Shown here piece by piece: positions 41,236 through 52,365 of a DNA stretch of 60,025 nt; the first letter of the stretch is position 1, and each line of letters opens with the position of its first letter. The notes under the pieces were generated by a model. That model did no database searches and was not told the DNA's origin. It worked only from the letters and a program-made list of their open reading frames with translations. The stretch lies in the NCBI GenBank assembly GCA_963575745.1, contig CAUYUJ010015727.1, positions 963,320 to 1,023,344 on the forward strand, written 5' to 3'. A program made the position numbers and the translations under genes. The DNA comes from Prorocentrum cordatum. Its lineage: Eukaryota; Sar; Dinophyceae; Prorocentrales; Prorocentraceae.

Positions 41236-42895
41236 TTCCCAACCATCCTGTGGTGTTGGGCCCTCGTTTTGAAGAGACAGCGCCCCGCGTCCCACGCTCC
41301 TTCCTCCTCATCCCCCTCCTCCCCCTCTTCCTTCCTCCCCCTCCTTGCCTCTGCTCTCGGCACACCTCTCACACGTTTCGTAGCCCCATGGGGAGCGCCA
41401 CCGAAGGCCCCAATGGTTGCTCTCGCATGCGGTTCCCCCACCCAGGGCAGCGTTTCGTGGCCCCATAGGGAGCTCCACCGAAGTGGCTGCTCTCGCATGT
41501 GGTTCCCCCACCCAGGGCAGCGTTTCGTGGCCCCATAGGGAGCTCCACCGAAGGCTCCAGTGGCTGCTCTCGCATGCGGCTCCCACGTCCAGGGCAGCGC
41601 TTCGTGGCCCCATAGGAAGCCCCACCGAAGGCCCCAGTGGCTGCTCTCGCATGCGGTTCCCCCACCCAGGGCAGCGTTTCATGGCCCCATAAGGGGGCCC
41701 CACCGAAGGCCCCAGTGGCTGCTCTCGCATGCGGTTTTCCCGCCCGGGCCAGCTCTTCGTGGCCCCATCGGGAGCCCCACCGAAGGCCCCACTGGCTGCT
41801 CTCGCATGCGGTTCCCCCACCCAGTGCAGCGCTTCGTGGCCCCATAGGGAGCTCCACCGACGGCCCCAGTGGCTGCTCTCGAATGCGGTCCCCAACCCAA
41901 GGCAGCGCTTCGTTGCCCCATGGGGAGCTCCACCGAAGGCCCCACTGGCTGCTCTCGCAGGAGGTTCCCCCACCCAGGGCAACGTTTCGTGGCCCCATAG
42001 GTAGCTCCACCGACGGCCCCAGTGGCTGCTCTCGCATGCAGTTCTCCCGCCCAGGGCAACGTTTCGTGGCCCGATAGGGGGCTCCACCGAAGGCCCCACT
42101 GGCTGCTCTCGCATGCGGTTCCCCCACCCAGGGCAGCGTTTCGTGGCCCCACAGGAAGCTCCATCGAAGGCCCCAATGGCTGTTCTCGCATGCGGTTCCC
42201 CCACCCAGGGCAACGTTTCGTGGCCCCATAGGGAGCTCCACCGAAGGCCCCCCCTACCCAGGGCAGCGCTTCATGGCCCCATAGGGAGCTCCACCGAAGG
42301 CCCCAGTGGCGCAGTTCGCATGCGGTCCCCCCACCCAGGGCAGCGGTTCGTGGCCCCACAAGGAGCTCCACCGACGGCCCCAGTGGCGCAGTTCGCATGC
42401 GGTTCCCGTACCCAGGGCAGCGCTTCGTGGCCCCATAGGGAGTTCCACCGAATGCCCCAGTGGCGCAGTTCGCATGCGGTCCCCCCACCCAGGGCAGCGT
42501 TTCGTGGCCCCATGGAGCCTCCACCGAAGGCCCCCGCGGCGCAGTTCGCATGCGGTTCCCCCACCCAGGGCAACGCTTCGTGGCCCCAAAGGGCGCTCCA
42601 CCGAAAGCCCCCGCGGCGCAGTTCGCATACGGTTCCCCCACCTGGGGCAGCGCTTCATGGCCCCATAGGGAGCTCCACCGAATGCCCCAGTGGCGCAGTT
42701 CGCATGCGGTTCCCCCGCCCAGGGCAGCGTTTCGTGGCCCCATAGGGAGCTCCACCGAAGGCCCGTCCCAGTGGCGCAGTTCGCATGCAGTCCCCCCACC
42801 CAGGGCAGCGCTTCGTGGCCCTACAGGGAGTCCCACCGAAAGCGGCATCCACAACGCATTACGAACCATTGCTTATGGTTGGGTCCTTCGCCAGG
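41236..42895 (-). mobile_element. Composite satellite-bearing element, copy C (inverted)
   Basis: Read on minus: left module at 42895-42846 (CCTGGCGAAGGACCCAACCA), monomers, purine tract (41350-41296), right module at 41278-41236. It faces copy B across the family-8 array. Confidence 0.75.
41383..42845 (-). repeat. About 77-bp satellite, about 19 units (element C core)
   Basis: On minus, GGAGCTCCCTATGGGGCCAC then GAAACG and a C-specific part (CTGCCCTGGGTGGGGG). Units up to about 42240 carry GGCTGCTCTCGCATGCGG, those beyond 42300 carry GGCGCAGTTCGCATGCGG. A shortened unit near 42250 marks the switch. Confidence 0.96.
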
Positions 42896-43090
42896 ATATG
42901 GTTTTGGTTTGCCAGCGCCGGTGATTGCTGGGAGAGAGACATCTGCGAGCATTAGGTTTTCAAAGCAAAAAACAGCACACCAAAACAAACACAGTGCTTC
43001 CTTGCTCGTCAGACCAAAGGCCAACTAACATCATAAACATACACAATGTTTGGCGCTCTCGGTTCAAGGACACACTGTGTAGGTCTGTTG
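42896..43090. repeat. Module M, inverted, right of composite element C
   Basis: TTGCTGGGAGAGAGACATCT, GCGAGCATTAGG, CAGTGCTTCCTTGCTCGTCA, ACACAATGTTTGGCGCTCTC. Confidence 0.75.
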
Positions 43091-43139
43091 TTTGCTGGAG
43101 TCGCAAAGAGGGAGGAGAGGGAGGAGGGAGAGCAAACGA

Positions 43140-43290
43140 TCATTGGTTACGGTTCTGCTTATGGTTCTGGTTTTGGTTCTTCCAGTTCTGGTTCTGGTTA
43201 TGGTTTCGGTTGTTCTGGCGAGGGTTCTGGTTGTGGTTCTGGTCCTGGTTCGTTGTGTGGTTGTGTTGGCTTTGGGGGTGCTGGGGGGGG
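43140..43290 (+). repeat. GGTTCT hexamer array
   Basis: Period-6 GGTTCT/GGTTAT units; on plus they would encode Gly-Ser strings. Confidence 0.92.
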
Positions 43291-43309
43291 GGCGACCATC
43301 TGTATACAG

Positions 43310-43400
43310 ATACAGAGAGACATATGTAGAGAGACAGAGAGAGAGAGAGAGACAAAGAACGAAAAAGAGAGAGAGAGAGAGAGAGACAGAGAGACGGGGG

Positions 43401-43464
<64 letters not shown>

Positions 43465-43583
43465 CATACATAACATATATGACTGCGCATTCATATACAT
43501 ACATACAGAGAGAGACGGGGGGAGGGAGAGAGAGAGGGGAGAGCGAGACAGTCAGGTAGATCGGGACAGACAGACAGACAGCA

Positions 43584-43614
<31 letters not shown>

Positions 43615-43640
43615 GAGAGATACAGACAGACCGACAGACA
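43310..43640 (+). repeat. GA microsatellite complex
   Basis: (GA)n with GACAGA and CATACATA interruptions. Confidence 0.95.
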
Positions 43641-44130
43641 GACACAGACATCTATAGAAACCACAAACAACCGAGAGGAAAAGAGAGAGGGATACCACCA
43701 GACAGGGCATCATACGTTGACGTGGAGGGACATCCCTCACACCGATGGCATTGGAAGGGGATGCTGAGCTGTACTATGATACGCGAGAGTTGAAAATGAC
43801 AAGGTCCGCCACCGCGCCGCGAGGGACTAAGCGGAGCTCCCTCAGGACCCTCCGAGTTCTCTGTGTTGAATATTGCCAATACTTTTCAAAGTATCCAATG
43901 CCAAAAAATCAGGGCGCTCTTGGGCGCTTCTGGGTGCATGACTTTTCTCGAGGCCTTAGAAAAACTGCTCAACGCATACAGTCTCTAAATATCCTGAGAT
44001 GGCTCCGGAAGGCAATGCTGGATCACTCTTGGGGCCTAGCGGTCCGTCTTGGAGGCCCAAGGAGCCGGCTCAGTAGCAGATCTGTTGCACAACTGATGGT
44101 TTAGTGAGACTTTCGCGTGCTCGTCCTTTT
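43641..44130. other. Unassigned DNA
   Basis: A plus frame of 119 codons (43745-44104) has ordinary composition but no family that I recognise. Confidence 0.4.
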
Positions 44131-45140
44131 GGCCTGAAGAGTGCCCAAGGTGGCCCAAGAAGCCTCCAAGAGAGCCTCACGAGTGCCCACGAGTTTTTCC
44201 AAAGGGATTCAAGCGGCCCCCAGGTTGCCTTCAGGATGGGACACAGAAAAGAACACCGAACCTGGAATTCCGGGTCGTTTCGCCAGAGATGGCCCCCGAA
44301 GCTGCCAGTGGGCCCCTAAGAAATATCCAACAAGCTGCCAGAGGCCCCCACAGGGCCCCGAAACAGCCCCAGGATGCCTCCAACGGGCCCCACAGAGGCC
44401 TCCAGGAGGCCCCTGGTACACGACCCAAGCCCCGTGGCGGTCGAATCCTCTTCCTGGTGCGCTGGGCCCTTTCCTTATATGTTCGGCTTTTTCCCGGTGA
44501 GCCTCGTGAGCTGTAGATAGACTAGCACAGCCCTGAAAGAACTCGTTATCTTGAAACGCTCATTTGAACCTCATCAAAATGTCCTTGAAGGCCCGTGTTG
44601 ACTCACTGTGAAGTATTCGTAAGGATTCGCAATGCCCCTGTAAGAGCTCTCTAAGGATTCGTGAATACTCGGCCTGTGTTGATTCGCTGTAGAACTCCTC
44701 GGGGTTTCGTGAGGATTTGCGCGGGCCCATAAAAAGTCCGCGTGGATTCGTAAGGTGTTCGTGGGAACCCCAAAGACCTCGTGAAGCATCCTGAAACATT
44801 CGTGACAATGTATCAAGGGTTCGTGGAGATCCTGGAAGATTCCTCAGGAATTCTTCCGAACTCCTGAGGGGTTCTTAAAAAACCGTGCGCGTTCCTGAAA
44901 GATTCGCGGGGCTTCCTTGAGGGACTCGTCAAGGTTCTTAAGCGAAGATTCGTGCGGCTCCTAGAGAGGAGCCGTGCAGATTCCTCAAAGATCTGTGAGA
45001 ATTGTCTGAATAGTTCGCAAGGGTATGATCCCTGAAAGATCCCTGACGCATAGGGCTTCTTACAAAGGAATACGAACATTCCCCAATGGATTCGCGAGGA
45101 TGCCTGCGGGACTCGTGAGGACTCCTTAGAGACCCCTAAC
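44131..45140. repeat. Highly degenerate short-period repeats
   Basis: 44140-44440 is built on GCCCCNAGG/CCTCCAGG words; 44540-45140 on ATTCGTGAGGATTC and CCTGAAAGATTCG words with no stable period. Probably an old minisatellite. Confidence 0.6.
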
Positions 45141-46440
45141 CGCTAAGGCCCTCGGATTCAGCTATGGCACGTGAAGTTCCAAATAGCACAAACAGGCACG
45201 TAAGGATAGGAGGGGACTTTATTGGAATACAATGAGACATCTACAAGGGCATTCGACGAAAACTTAAGTATGGCGGTCGGAACGCTAGAGTGATTGTATT
45301 CAATCATGTATGGGGTACCTCATTATGGGAATACCATACAAGCTATGGATACCTATGGTACTACTGCATACACTTATGTGTATACACCGGTATACATGAT
45401 CGTGTAGTTCCGTCTATGAATGGGTTGGTTTGTTTGCTTGAGCTTGTTGACCAGAACTCCGGCGGCATACGCAAATTGATGTTTCACCCAAAAGCCCATT
45501 GATCCGTTTACTTCAAGCACGCCCTCAATTTGCGATGCGCGATGCGGTTCCCCCCAAACTCTAAACGCGCTGGCCAAACCAACCGTCTCAAGTGGGGAAA
45601 AACGGTTACATGCGAAATAATCGATGACTCTTATTCGGAAATGGCCAGTTAGAAACAACAGGAGAAACTTGCCACAACTTACAAGATAATCTTTGCATTC
45701 AGTGCCCAAAACTCTCTTGGTAAGGACATGCTGTCCCCTGACCCGCTGACTGGTAAGAATGCACTATAGAACCAGTTTGACTGCATCCTCGCCGCCATGA
45801 GCTCCACGAGCAGATTTCGTCGTCTTATTCTTTTCGAGCAACGAAGTGGCAACATGACCTGGAAAACTTTCAGAGTTGACGTGCGCAATTTCCGATAGAA
45901 ATGCAAGCACCAGACTAGACTCTTTTCCGGCGCTCCGCCGAAAGAACCCAATCCGCCAGGAGAAAAACCGTCCGCCGGAAAAAGGGGAGAAACGCACGGT
46001 GGCTGGATGGGCCGAACGACGTCTCGAATTGAATGCACCGCAAACCCAGTACATATACAAACGTATACGAGCGATCACTACAATGCAAAGTTACTACGAA
46101 GCGAAATCAGCCCGCAGTATGGACGGGAATCATCTGCAACATAGGAAACCTACGATCTACGATGATTGCGTGAGGGCTGCAATATAAAACCCATTAAATA
46201 CTTGCACGAATCGTGGGCAGTGTGAGCTGAACAGTCGTGGAGGGCGAATGCAGAGCCACAAGGCCGATGAGGAGCTCTCACATCAGATGCACAGCATGTT
46301 TATTGTCGGAGGCTGTTCTGGATGCCTGCTCGGTCTCTGCCTGTAGGAAGAAATCGGAGACTGTCCGCATGGGGGGGCTCAGAGTAGACATAGCTCTGTA
46401 TACCTATCGTCGTTCATCCCCCACCACTTCTCTGTCTCCC
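45141..46440. other. Unique, lower-GC DNA without recognised genes
   Basis: Frames of 100-119 codons overlap on both strands at 45679-46187; no motif recognised. Confidence 0.4.
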
Positions 46441-46515
46441 GTTGTGTCTAGTTGTGTTGTTTGCTAGTCTGCTCTCTCTCTCTCTCTTTCTCTATCTCTC
46501 TCTTTCTCTCCTCCT
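46441..46515 (+). repeat. TC microsatellite
   Basis: (TC)n with T interruptions. Confidence 0.9.
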
Positions 46516-47340
46516 TCTAATGCAAGATGGGGCCAGGATGTGAACTTGAGTCCCATCTGCTGCTCTTGGTGCTGCTATTCTTCATTTCCCCTTAGTTTTG
46601 CTCACCGTACCTCATCCCTCTCATGCTCCTCGTGCCTCATCCCTCTCCTGCTGCTCGTGCATCACCCCTGTCCTCACACCACAATGTAAAACAATCGCAC
46701 TGTCCTGCGACTGGTGCTCTTCTCCAGCCACGTGCTTCATCGATGGCACCTCCTTCTGTCCCCCCTCCCTCCGCCACTGCCTCCCACCTTCGCATACTTC
46801 GCATCCTCCTCCTCCTCCTCCTCCTCCTCCTCCTCCTCCTCCAAGTGGCCTCCCGAATGCGCATCGTGGCGCAGGACCAACAGATGATGCTCAAGCACCG
46901 CATCTCGGACTGCAGCTCGTCGCCGCGCGCATGCTTACCTGAGCAAGCGCTTCGCACATATTTGCGGATCCACGCGTACTCCTGACTGAGCTCGCTCGTG
47001 GCCTCCAGCTGCTCGCGATGCCAGGGCGAGGATAGGGGACAACCAACAGATCGATCATGCAACACAAGAGATTCTCCTCTGCACCCCGGGAAGGGTGGGA
47101 ACCACTAAGTCTGAAGCATCGCGGGCGCCGCAACATGACCATTGTGGGCAATTCGCGCTGTGTGGTCCGATCTCCTCGGACACAGCAACTCAGGCTTGAG
47201 TCGCTGGGAGACGACCAGGCGAACGCCGGGAGCAGCCGGGGAGCAAAGGGGGGCCGAATCCTTTAGTGGCTACCCCTCCTGGTCCCTGAACCCTCTGCTC
47301 CCCACCTCCCCTCCCAGCTGACTCCTTCTGCTCCCATTCC
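46516..47340. other. Unassigned DNA with a CTC tract
   Basis: (CTC)12 at about 46807-46842. The minus stretch around 46850-47030 (EQLEATSELSQEYAWIRKYV) looks helix-like but belongs to no family that I recognise. Confidence 0.4.
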
Positions 47341-47349
47341 TCCCCTGCT

Positions 47350-47375
47350 TCCTCCCCTGCTTCCCCTCTTCCTCC

Positions 47376-47408
<33 letters not shown>

Positions 47409-47440
47409 CCCTCCTCCTCTTCCTCCTTCTCCCTCTGGAA
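47350..47440 (+). repeat. CTC polypyrimidine tract
   Basis: CTC/CTT repeats. Confidence 0.9.
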
Positions 47441-47441
47441 G

Positions 47442-47636
47442 ACGAAGAAACGGCATAAACATAAACTTTCGACGGTCCGCGCGGATTTCTTGGCTGTGCG
47501 CCGGACTCCCCTCCCTGGCGCGCGGAGCGCGCCAGGGGCGGAGCCGGAGGCGCCGCCGGGGGGGGGCCCAGCGCAGACCCGAGAACTCCGCGCGGAGCAG
47601 CAAAAATATATGCTTATGGCGTTTTTTCCTCTTCGA
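47442..47636. mobile_element. Imperfect inverted-repeat element
   Basis: The left arm (GAAGACGAAGAAACGGCATA, TCCGCGCGGATTTCT) is inverted at the right (CTCCGCGCGGAGCAGC, ATGGCGTTTTTTCCTCTTCG). The centre is the palindrome CTGGCGCGCGGAGCGCGCCA. A related half (CGTCCGCGCGAATTTCTCG) is at 48080-48150. Confidence 0.6.
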
Positions 47637-47639
47637 CCC

Positions 47640-48289
47640 TCCTGCATCCATCCTCCATCGTCCCTCCTCCCATCATCCCCTCGGCATCCCTTCTCCGTAC
47701 CTGCCTCCTCCGTCCCTGCCGGGCTGCTTCTTCTCGCACCGACGCGGGCGTCTCTGCGGCCAAAAGCCAAATCGACCGCGGGCCGCAGGCAGCCCCTTCT
47801 TGGCGACCGCACTCTCGCCGCTGCTCTTGAAGGCCGCTCGGCTCACGGCATTCACATCGACAGGGGCACTCGGGGATCAAAGGATTGCATAATCATGCAC
47901 TCTCGGACCACATCCCAGAGATAATTTCGAGCACCCAGACAAGGTATCGAAACAGTGTCGAACGAACATCGTCTCCCAGGGCACGACACGCGAAAACCCT
48001 TCAGTTTCGGTACTTTCCTGGTGCTCGAACTTCTTTCTGGTGAACAAGGCCAAACTAGGTTGCAATATCATAAAACGTCCGCGCGAATTTCTCGTTTCGG
48101 CGCTGGAGGCCCCTGGCGGCGCCTCCGGCGCCGCACCCCGGCGCGCTCCCGAGACGACGTGCCCGCCGTGACCCGCGAGTCCCCCCTAAGGATGTGTGTG
48201 GCTGCTCCTTATCTTGCGGATAAGGGGGCCGTGGCCTTCGCGCCGGGGGTGACCGCGGCGCTTCCGAAGGTGGCCCTGATGCCTTCCTT
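47640..48289. other. Unassigned DNA
   Basis: No gene recognised. CCTCCGGCGCC-type words near 48110-48150. Confidence 0.45.
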
Positions 48290-48475
48290 GGGACGCACAG
48301 GAGTCATATCAGTGCTACATGTCCTCCGTGGAGGCGCGCGTCCGACACGAACATATAGTAGACCCATCTTGTAGTAGATCGTTTCTAGAAAGGTGTGGCC
48401 CGAAAGCACCCGCCACGACGCATGCACTGTAAGACTTCTCGGTGCGCACGTCGCCCCTGGGAGGGCGATGCACAG
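48290..48475 (+). repeat. Dispersed repeat family 9, copy 1
   Basis: GGGACGCACAGGAGTCAT.., TCCTCCGTGGAGG, GCGTCCGACACGAACATATA, CTTGTAGTAGATCGTTTC, CGCACGTCGCCCC. Same order at 57820-58110. Confidence 0.78.
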
Positions 48476-48596
48476 ATGGTAGGAGCATGCTGGGGTGACG
48501 CCGACTCTTTGTGGGGACAGCCGCTACTCCACGGACCTCTCCCAGGGTGCCTTCTGACCAGAATTTTTGAACAGGGACCGACTGTCCCGGCATTCC

Positions 48597-48768
48597 TGTA
48601 GTCCTACCACGACTTGTTCTTAGAACCCAAAAATGTTCTAATAGCAAAAACAATGTTCTTAGAACATAAGCCCGATGTGAGAAACAAGACAGAATCCGCC
48701 AGAAATGTTCAAAGAACATTTCGTGGAGGCCACCAGAGGTTCTCAGAACATTCTTTGGTAGGGCTATG
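48597..48768. mobile_element. Inverted-repeat element family 3, copy 2
   Basis: TGTAGTCCTACCACGACTTG at the left and TTCTTTGGTAGGGCTATG at the right, with flanks similar to those of copy 1 at 6276. Confidence 0.8.
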
Positions 48769-48869
48769 GGCGAGCCAAGACGCTTCGCCACTGCTTGAAA
48801 TTGTGGGGAGCATCCGGCCGTGACAACGAGGGCTCTCCGAGCTGGGCAGCGGCATCGGTCCGACATCTT

Positions 48870-49055
48870 GCGGTGCGCAGCGTGTCGCCGCGGCGGCCCC
48901 GGCGACACGCTCTGCCCTGCAAGCGGCTAGTCGCTCCGCTCCGTGGGGCGGGAGGCTCGCGAGGATTTGGAACGCTGCCGCCTCGGGACCGCGAAGTGGG
49001 CAGCGTGTCGCGCCGAAGCGTGGTGGGTCGAGATTGGCAGAGCGACACGCTGTGC
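48870..49055. repeat. Two palindromes built on AGCGTGTCGC
   Basis: GCAGCGTGTCGCC..GGCGACACGCTCTGC (about 48876-48916) and GGCAGCGTGTCGCG..GAGCGACACGCTGTGC (about 48997-49057). Each forms a stem of about 12 bp. Confidence 0.8.
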
Positions 49056-49139
49056 AGAGATTCCCGACCGTATCCTCCTCATTCCTCCTCTGACGCTTGC
49101 TGCCGGTGGCCGCCGTCCCAGAGGAGTCCAGCATCGAAT

Positions 49140-49335
49140 CGATAAGTCGCATCGGCGATCGAACTGAGTCGGATCGGCAGAAATCGGCAGCACAGTCGGG
49201 AGAAGTCGAATCGGCAGAAATCGGCAGGCTAGTAGGCCTCCATTGAGGAATCGGCATCCACATCGGAATCCGAAGTCGAATCGAATCGGAATCGGAGGCC
49301 ACCGAAATCGAAGCAAATCGAATCGGAGGAATCGA
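49140..49335 (+). repeat. ATCGGCAGA / GAATCGAATCGGA short repeats
   Basis: Two adjacent degenerate arrays with roughly 6- and 16-bp periods. Confidence 0.8.
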
Positions 49336-49481
49336 AATGAGCCCTGCGTCCTCCCGTCGGCCACGGTGCTCCCAGTGCTGGCCGTGGCCGTCCTGGTGTG
49401 CGCTCTGGCGTGCCCGGCCCTGCTGCTGGCCTGCTGATCCGTGGGCTGGCGGCGCAAGACCTAGGGATGCCCCCAGTCAAG

Positions 49482-49746
49482 TGGCCTCCCAGATAGGGTC
49501 CGAGTAGAGGGGGGTCGGAGGATCGAGCCGCATCGCCGATACATCGGCGATGCATCGGCGATGCATCGACGCCGCATCGCCGATACATCGGCGATGCATC
49601 GGCGATGCATCCACGACGCATCGGCGATGCATCGGCGACGTCGGCATGGGGAAACACGGGCTCCTCGTCGAGCCGCATCGTCGATGCATCGGCGATGCGG
49701 CGCGATCCTCCGACCCCATCTACTCGGACCCCATCTACGAGGCCTA
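49482..49746. mobile_element. MITE-6 copy 2
   Basis: GGCCTCCCAGATAGGGTCCG..GGTCGGAGGATCGAGCCG at the left, inverted at the right (CGATCCTCCGACCCCATC..CTACGAGGCC). The interior is tandem CATCGGCGATG. This is the clearest copy. Confidence 0.88.
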
Positions 49747-49908
49747 GACAGTCGCAACTGGACCTGAGCCAGTGGCAAGGACGCAAAGGCCTTGGCGCGG
49801 CCGCCGCTCCGCGGAGCTCGCTCTCTGCTCTCCCTTCAGCGCTGCACTCCTTCTCTCTCTCTGGGCCCCGTCTTGACCTCTGCTGCGAACCTGGGGTCTT
49901 GTCCTCGA

Positions 49909-50126
49909 GGCCTCCCACAGGGGGTATGGGCGGATGGGGTCGGAGGATCGAGCCGCATCGCCGATACATCGGCGATGTGTCGGCGACGATGCATCGGCGA
50001 AGTCGGCGACGCATCGCCGCCGTCGCGGTGGAAAAAATTGGGTTCCACATCGAGCCGCATCGGCGATGCATCGGCGGTGCGGCTATCCACCGATCCCATC
50101 TGCTCCGACTACATTGGGTAGGCCTG
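49909..50126. mobile_element. MITE-6 copy 3
   Basis: GGCCTCCCACAGGGGGTATG..GGTCGGAGGATCGAGCCG; right end CCGATCCCATCTGCTCCGAC..GTAGGCC. It carries fewer and more diverged internal repeats. Confidence 0.82.
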
Positions 50127-50339
50127 GACGTCTTTTGCCAAACGTACGCCTATTCCAGCCATCTTGTCCTGGAGGGGAGATGCCAGTGCCAGGGCCTCGT
50201 GCAGCATGGGTGCTCGAGGGACAGCTGCCCATGTAAGATCGGCGGGGACACAGTGCTCTCACGCCGCCAATCGGTTGCCGCTGACTTGGTGCTCGCTTTG
50301 ACCATTCGATGCTCGCCGCCGCCACCTCCTCCTCCTCCT

Positions 50340-51010
50340 CCTTATAAATCCGTCCCACCCCGAGACGTGTCGGTAGGGTCAGCTGGGCGGTTCGACCGAC
50401 ACTCCTCACCACTTAGGACCATTAGGAATACCATGTGCAGCTATTTCACGGATGGAGGGCGGGCGGTTTCTCATTCGTCTTCAAAGGTTAGAAGGGCTTC
50501 ACGGATGGAGGGTGTGGTTTTTCAACATGTAGCTCTCGCCTCAACGCCGCGCGCCCTCGTCCTAAAAGTTTGCAAGAACTTCACGCGTTGAGGGCGGTTG
50601 GTTTCCAAAATGCGGGTCTCGCCTGAGCGCCGCGTATAGTTGTCTGTACTGTTTGCGGGATTCACTGGTGGAGGGCGAATCCGTTTCAACATTTGGCCCT
50701 CGCCGTAGCGCCGCGCACATTCGTCTAACATTCGCGGTGTTGAAGTCACAAGGATGGCTTTCTGGCACGACCCAGGATCGTCAACATGCAACAATAACGT
50801 TGGTCGCGGCGCTGAAGTCCCAACAACGGAGTTTTGCCACGTTCCAAGATTTTCAAACGGCTGCCCTCCAGCGGGGCAATTCCAGCAGTGACAACAAATG
50901 CCAGTAGGAACCTGTGAAACAAAGGGAGCTCGGAGGATTTGTTTTCAATGACATTGATGGCTTTTGGGTTTACACTTCCTTCTCCTCCTCCCTCTCCTCC
51001 TCCGCCTCCT
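50340..51010 (+). repeat. Dispersed repeat family 7, copy 2
   Basis: TATAAATC..GAGACGTGTCGGTAGGG, TTCACGGATGGAGGG units, then GTTGAAGTCACAAGGATGG and a CTC tract, parallel to 17690-18690. Confidence 0.8.
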
Positions 51011-52365
51011 CCTCTTCCTCCCGTATTCGTATCAAATGTCAACCACGGCGACCGCACAACCGGAAACATACCGAACAATTCCCCGACACCGAAACCGACT
51101 GAAACTGAATCTACCATACGCAGCCTAGACGGGCGCAGCGACGCAACAACGACTCAATAACCGACAGAACGCCAACGACTGCGACACAACCGAACTGGCT
51201 GAATTGCGGACGCCCTTGTCATCCCCTCCTCGCTCCCCCTGGCTGATGGGAATGGAGGGGATAATGAGGCGGAGAATAAATGGGGGATGATAAGGAACAG
51301 GAGGCCGAACGTCCGCGAGAAAGCCCCATCCACAATCGTCAGCGCGCCCTCGTCATGGAAGCTGGAGCGTCTGGGGGGAGCCCTCGCGTTGGAGGGCGAG
51401 GAAGAGGAACGCGAGAAAAAAGAAGATGAGGAGGAAACGGGGGAACGATGACGGGGAGGGAGACGCGAGGAGGGCGAAAAAGAGGAGTATGCGTGGATGA
51501 TAATGATGAGGAAAATTCGGGGGATCTATTCGATCCCCGGGATCAATCCCATCTACACGCTGTTAGCTCACACGCGCGTGCGTGTTAGATCACGATGCAA
51601 GTCCGCAGCCCCAATTGAAAAGGGGTGGCTGGAGGCAGATGCAGCACATGAGGATTAAAAACAGCCAAAGGAAAGGGAAGAGGAGAGAGGTGGGGAGGAC
51701 AAAACAACGAGATGAGAACGCATGGATATATTAAACCGCTACGAGTGCATGTCCCAATAATCCGAAAGATCATTCAGAGAATCCGGCATCACACAACAAC
51801 ATACATGGGCCGCAACACAGCACAGCAACGCAAAGTCGGAACATACCCTACAATTCCTAACATGACAATAAAAATCATACTGGGCGGTATAAGCCAGTAT
51901 TTTCCTTGGATGGTGACCAAACCAAGGTACAATGCTAAGCTCCGTGGGCAACCACGCAAACCTACGCGCCCCCGACAAAATGGAAGCGCCGAGTCCAGGC
52001 GCGAGGAAACTGGGCGAGAATCACACGCCAGAAACTCGAAAACGACATAACTAAGTTGAGTGGTTGCGGCCTGGCCGCCAGGACACATGCAGACGACCGC
52101 GACGGCACGGGCTAAGTCCGGCCCCCAAAGGAAGCGGCTCACAAGACTGGGCGACCAACGGCCCACCCGCGACCCCTGAATGCATCGGGCACCCCATGCG
52201 CCAATTGAGGCGGAGGAGGGAAAACAAAGGAAAGAGCAGGAGGAGGGAGAAACTGCAAGAACATGTTCTGGCGGGTGCGAACAGCAGAGCTCCACGCCGG
52301 TTGCACTCAAACTATGCTGTACCTACGCTTGTCCTGGTCGCGTGGCCGAAACGAGGGCGCACAGC
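51011..52365. other. Unassigned DNA
   Basis: CGACAACCGAAC-type words at 51040-51190 and purine-rich sequence at 51360-51510. No gene recognised. Confidence 0.45.

Noticed and set aside
49605-50591. A 328-codon plus frame over the CATCGGCGATG elements
   Set aside because: Created by the 9-12-bp internal repeats of MITE-6 copies.
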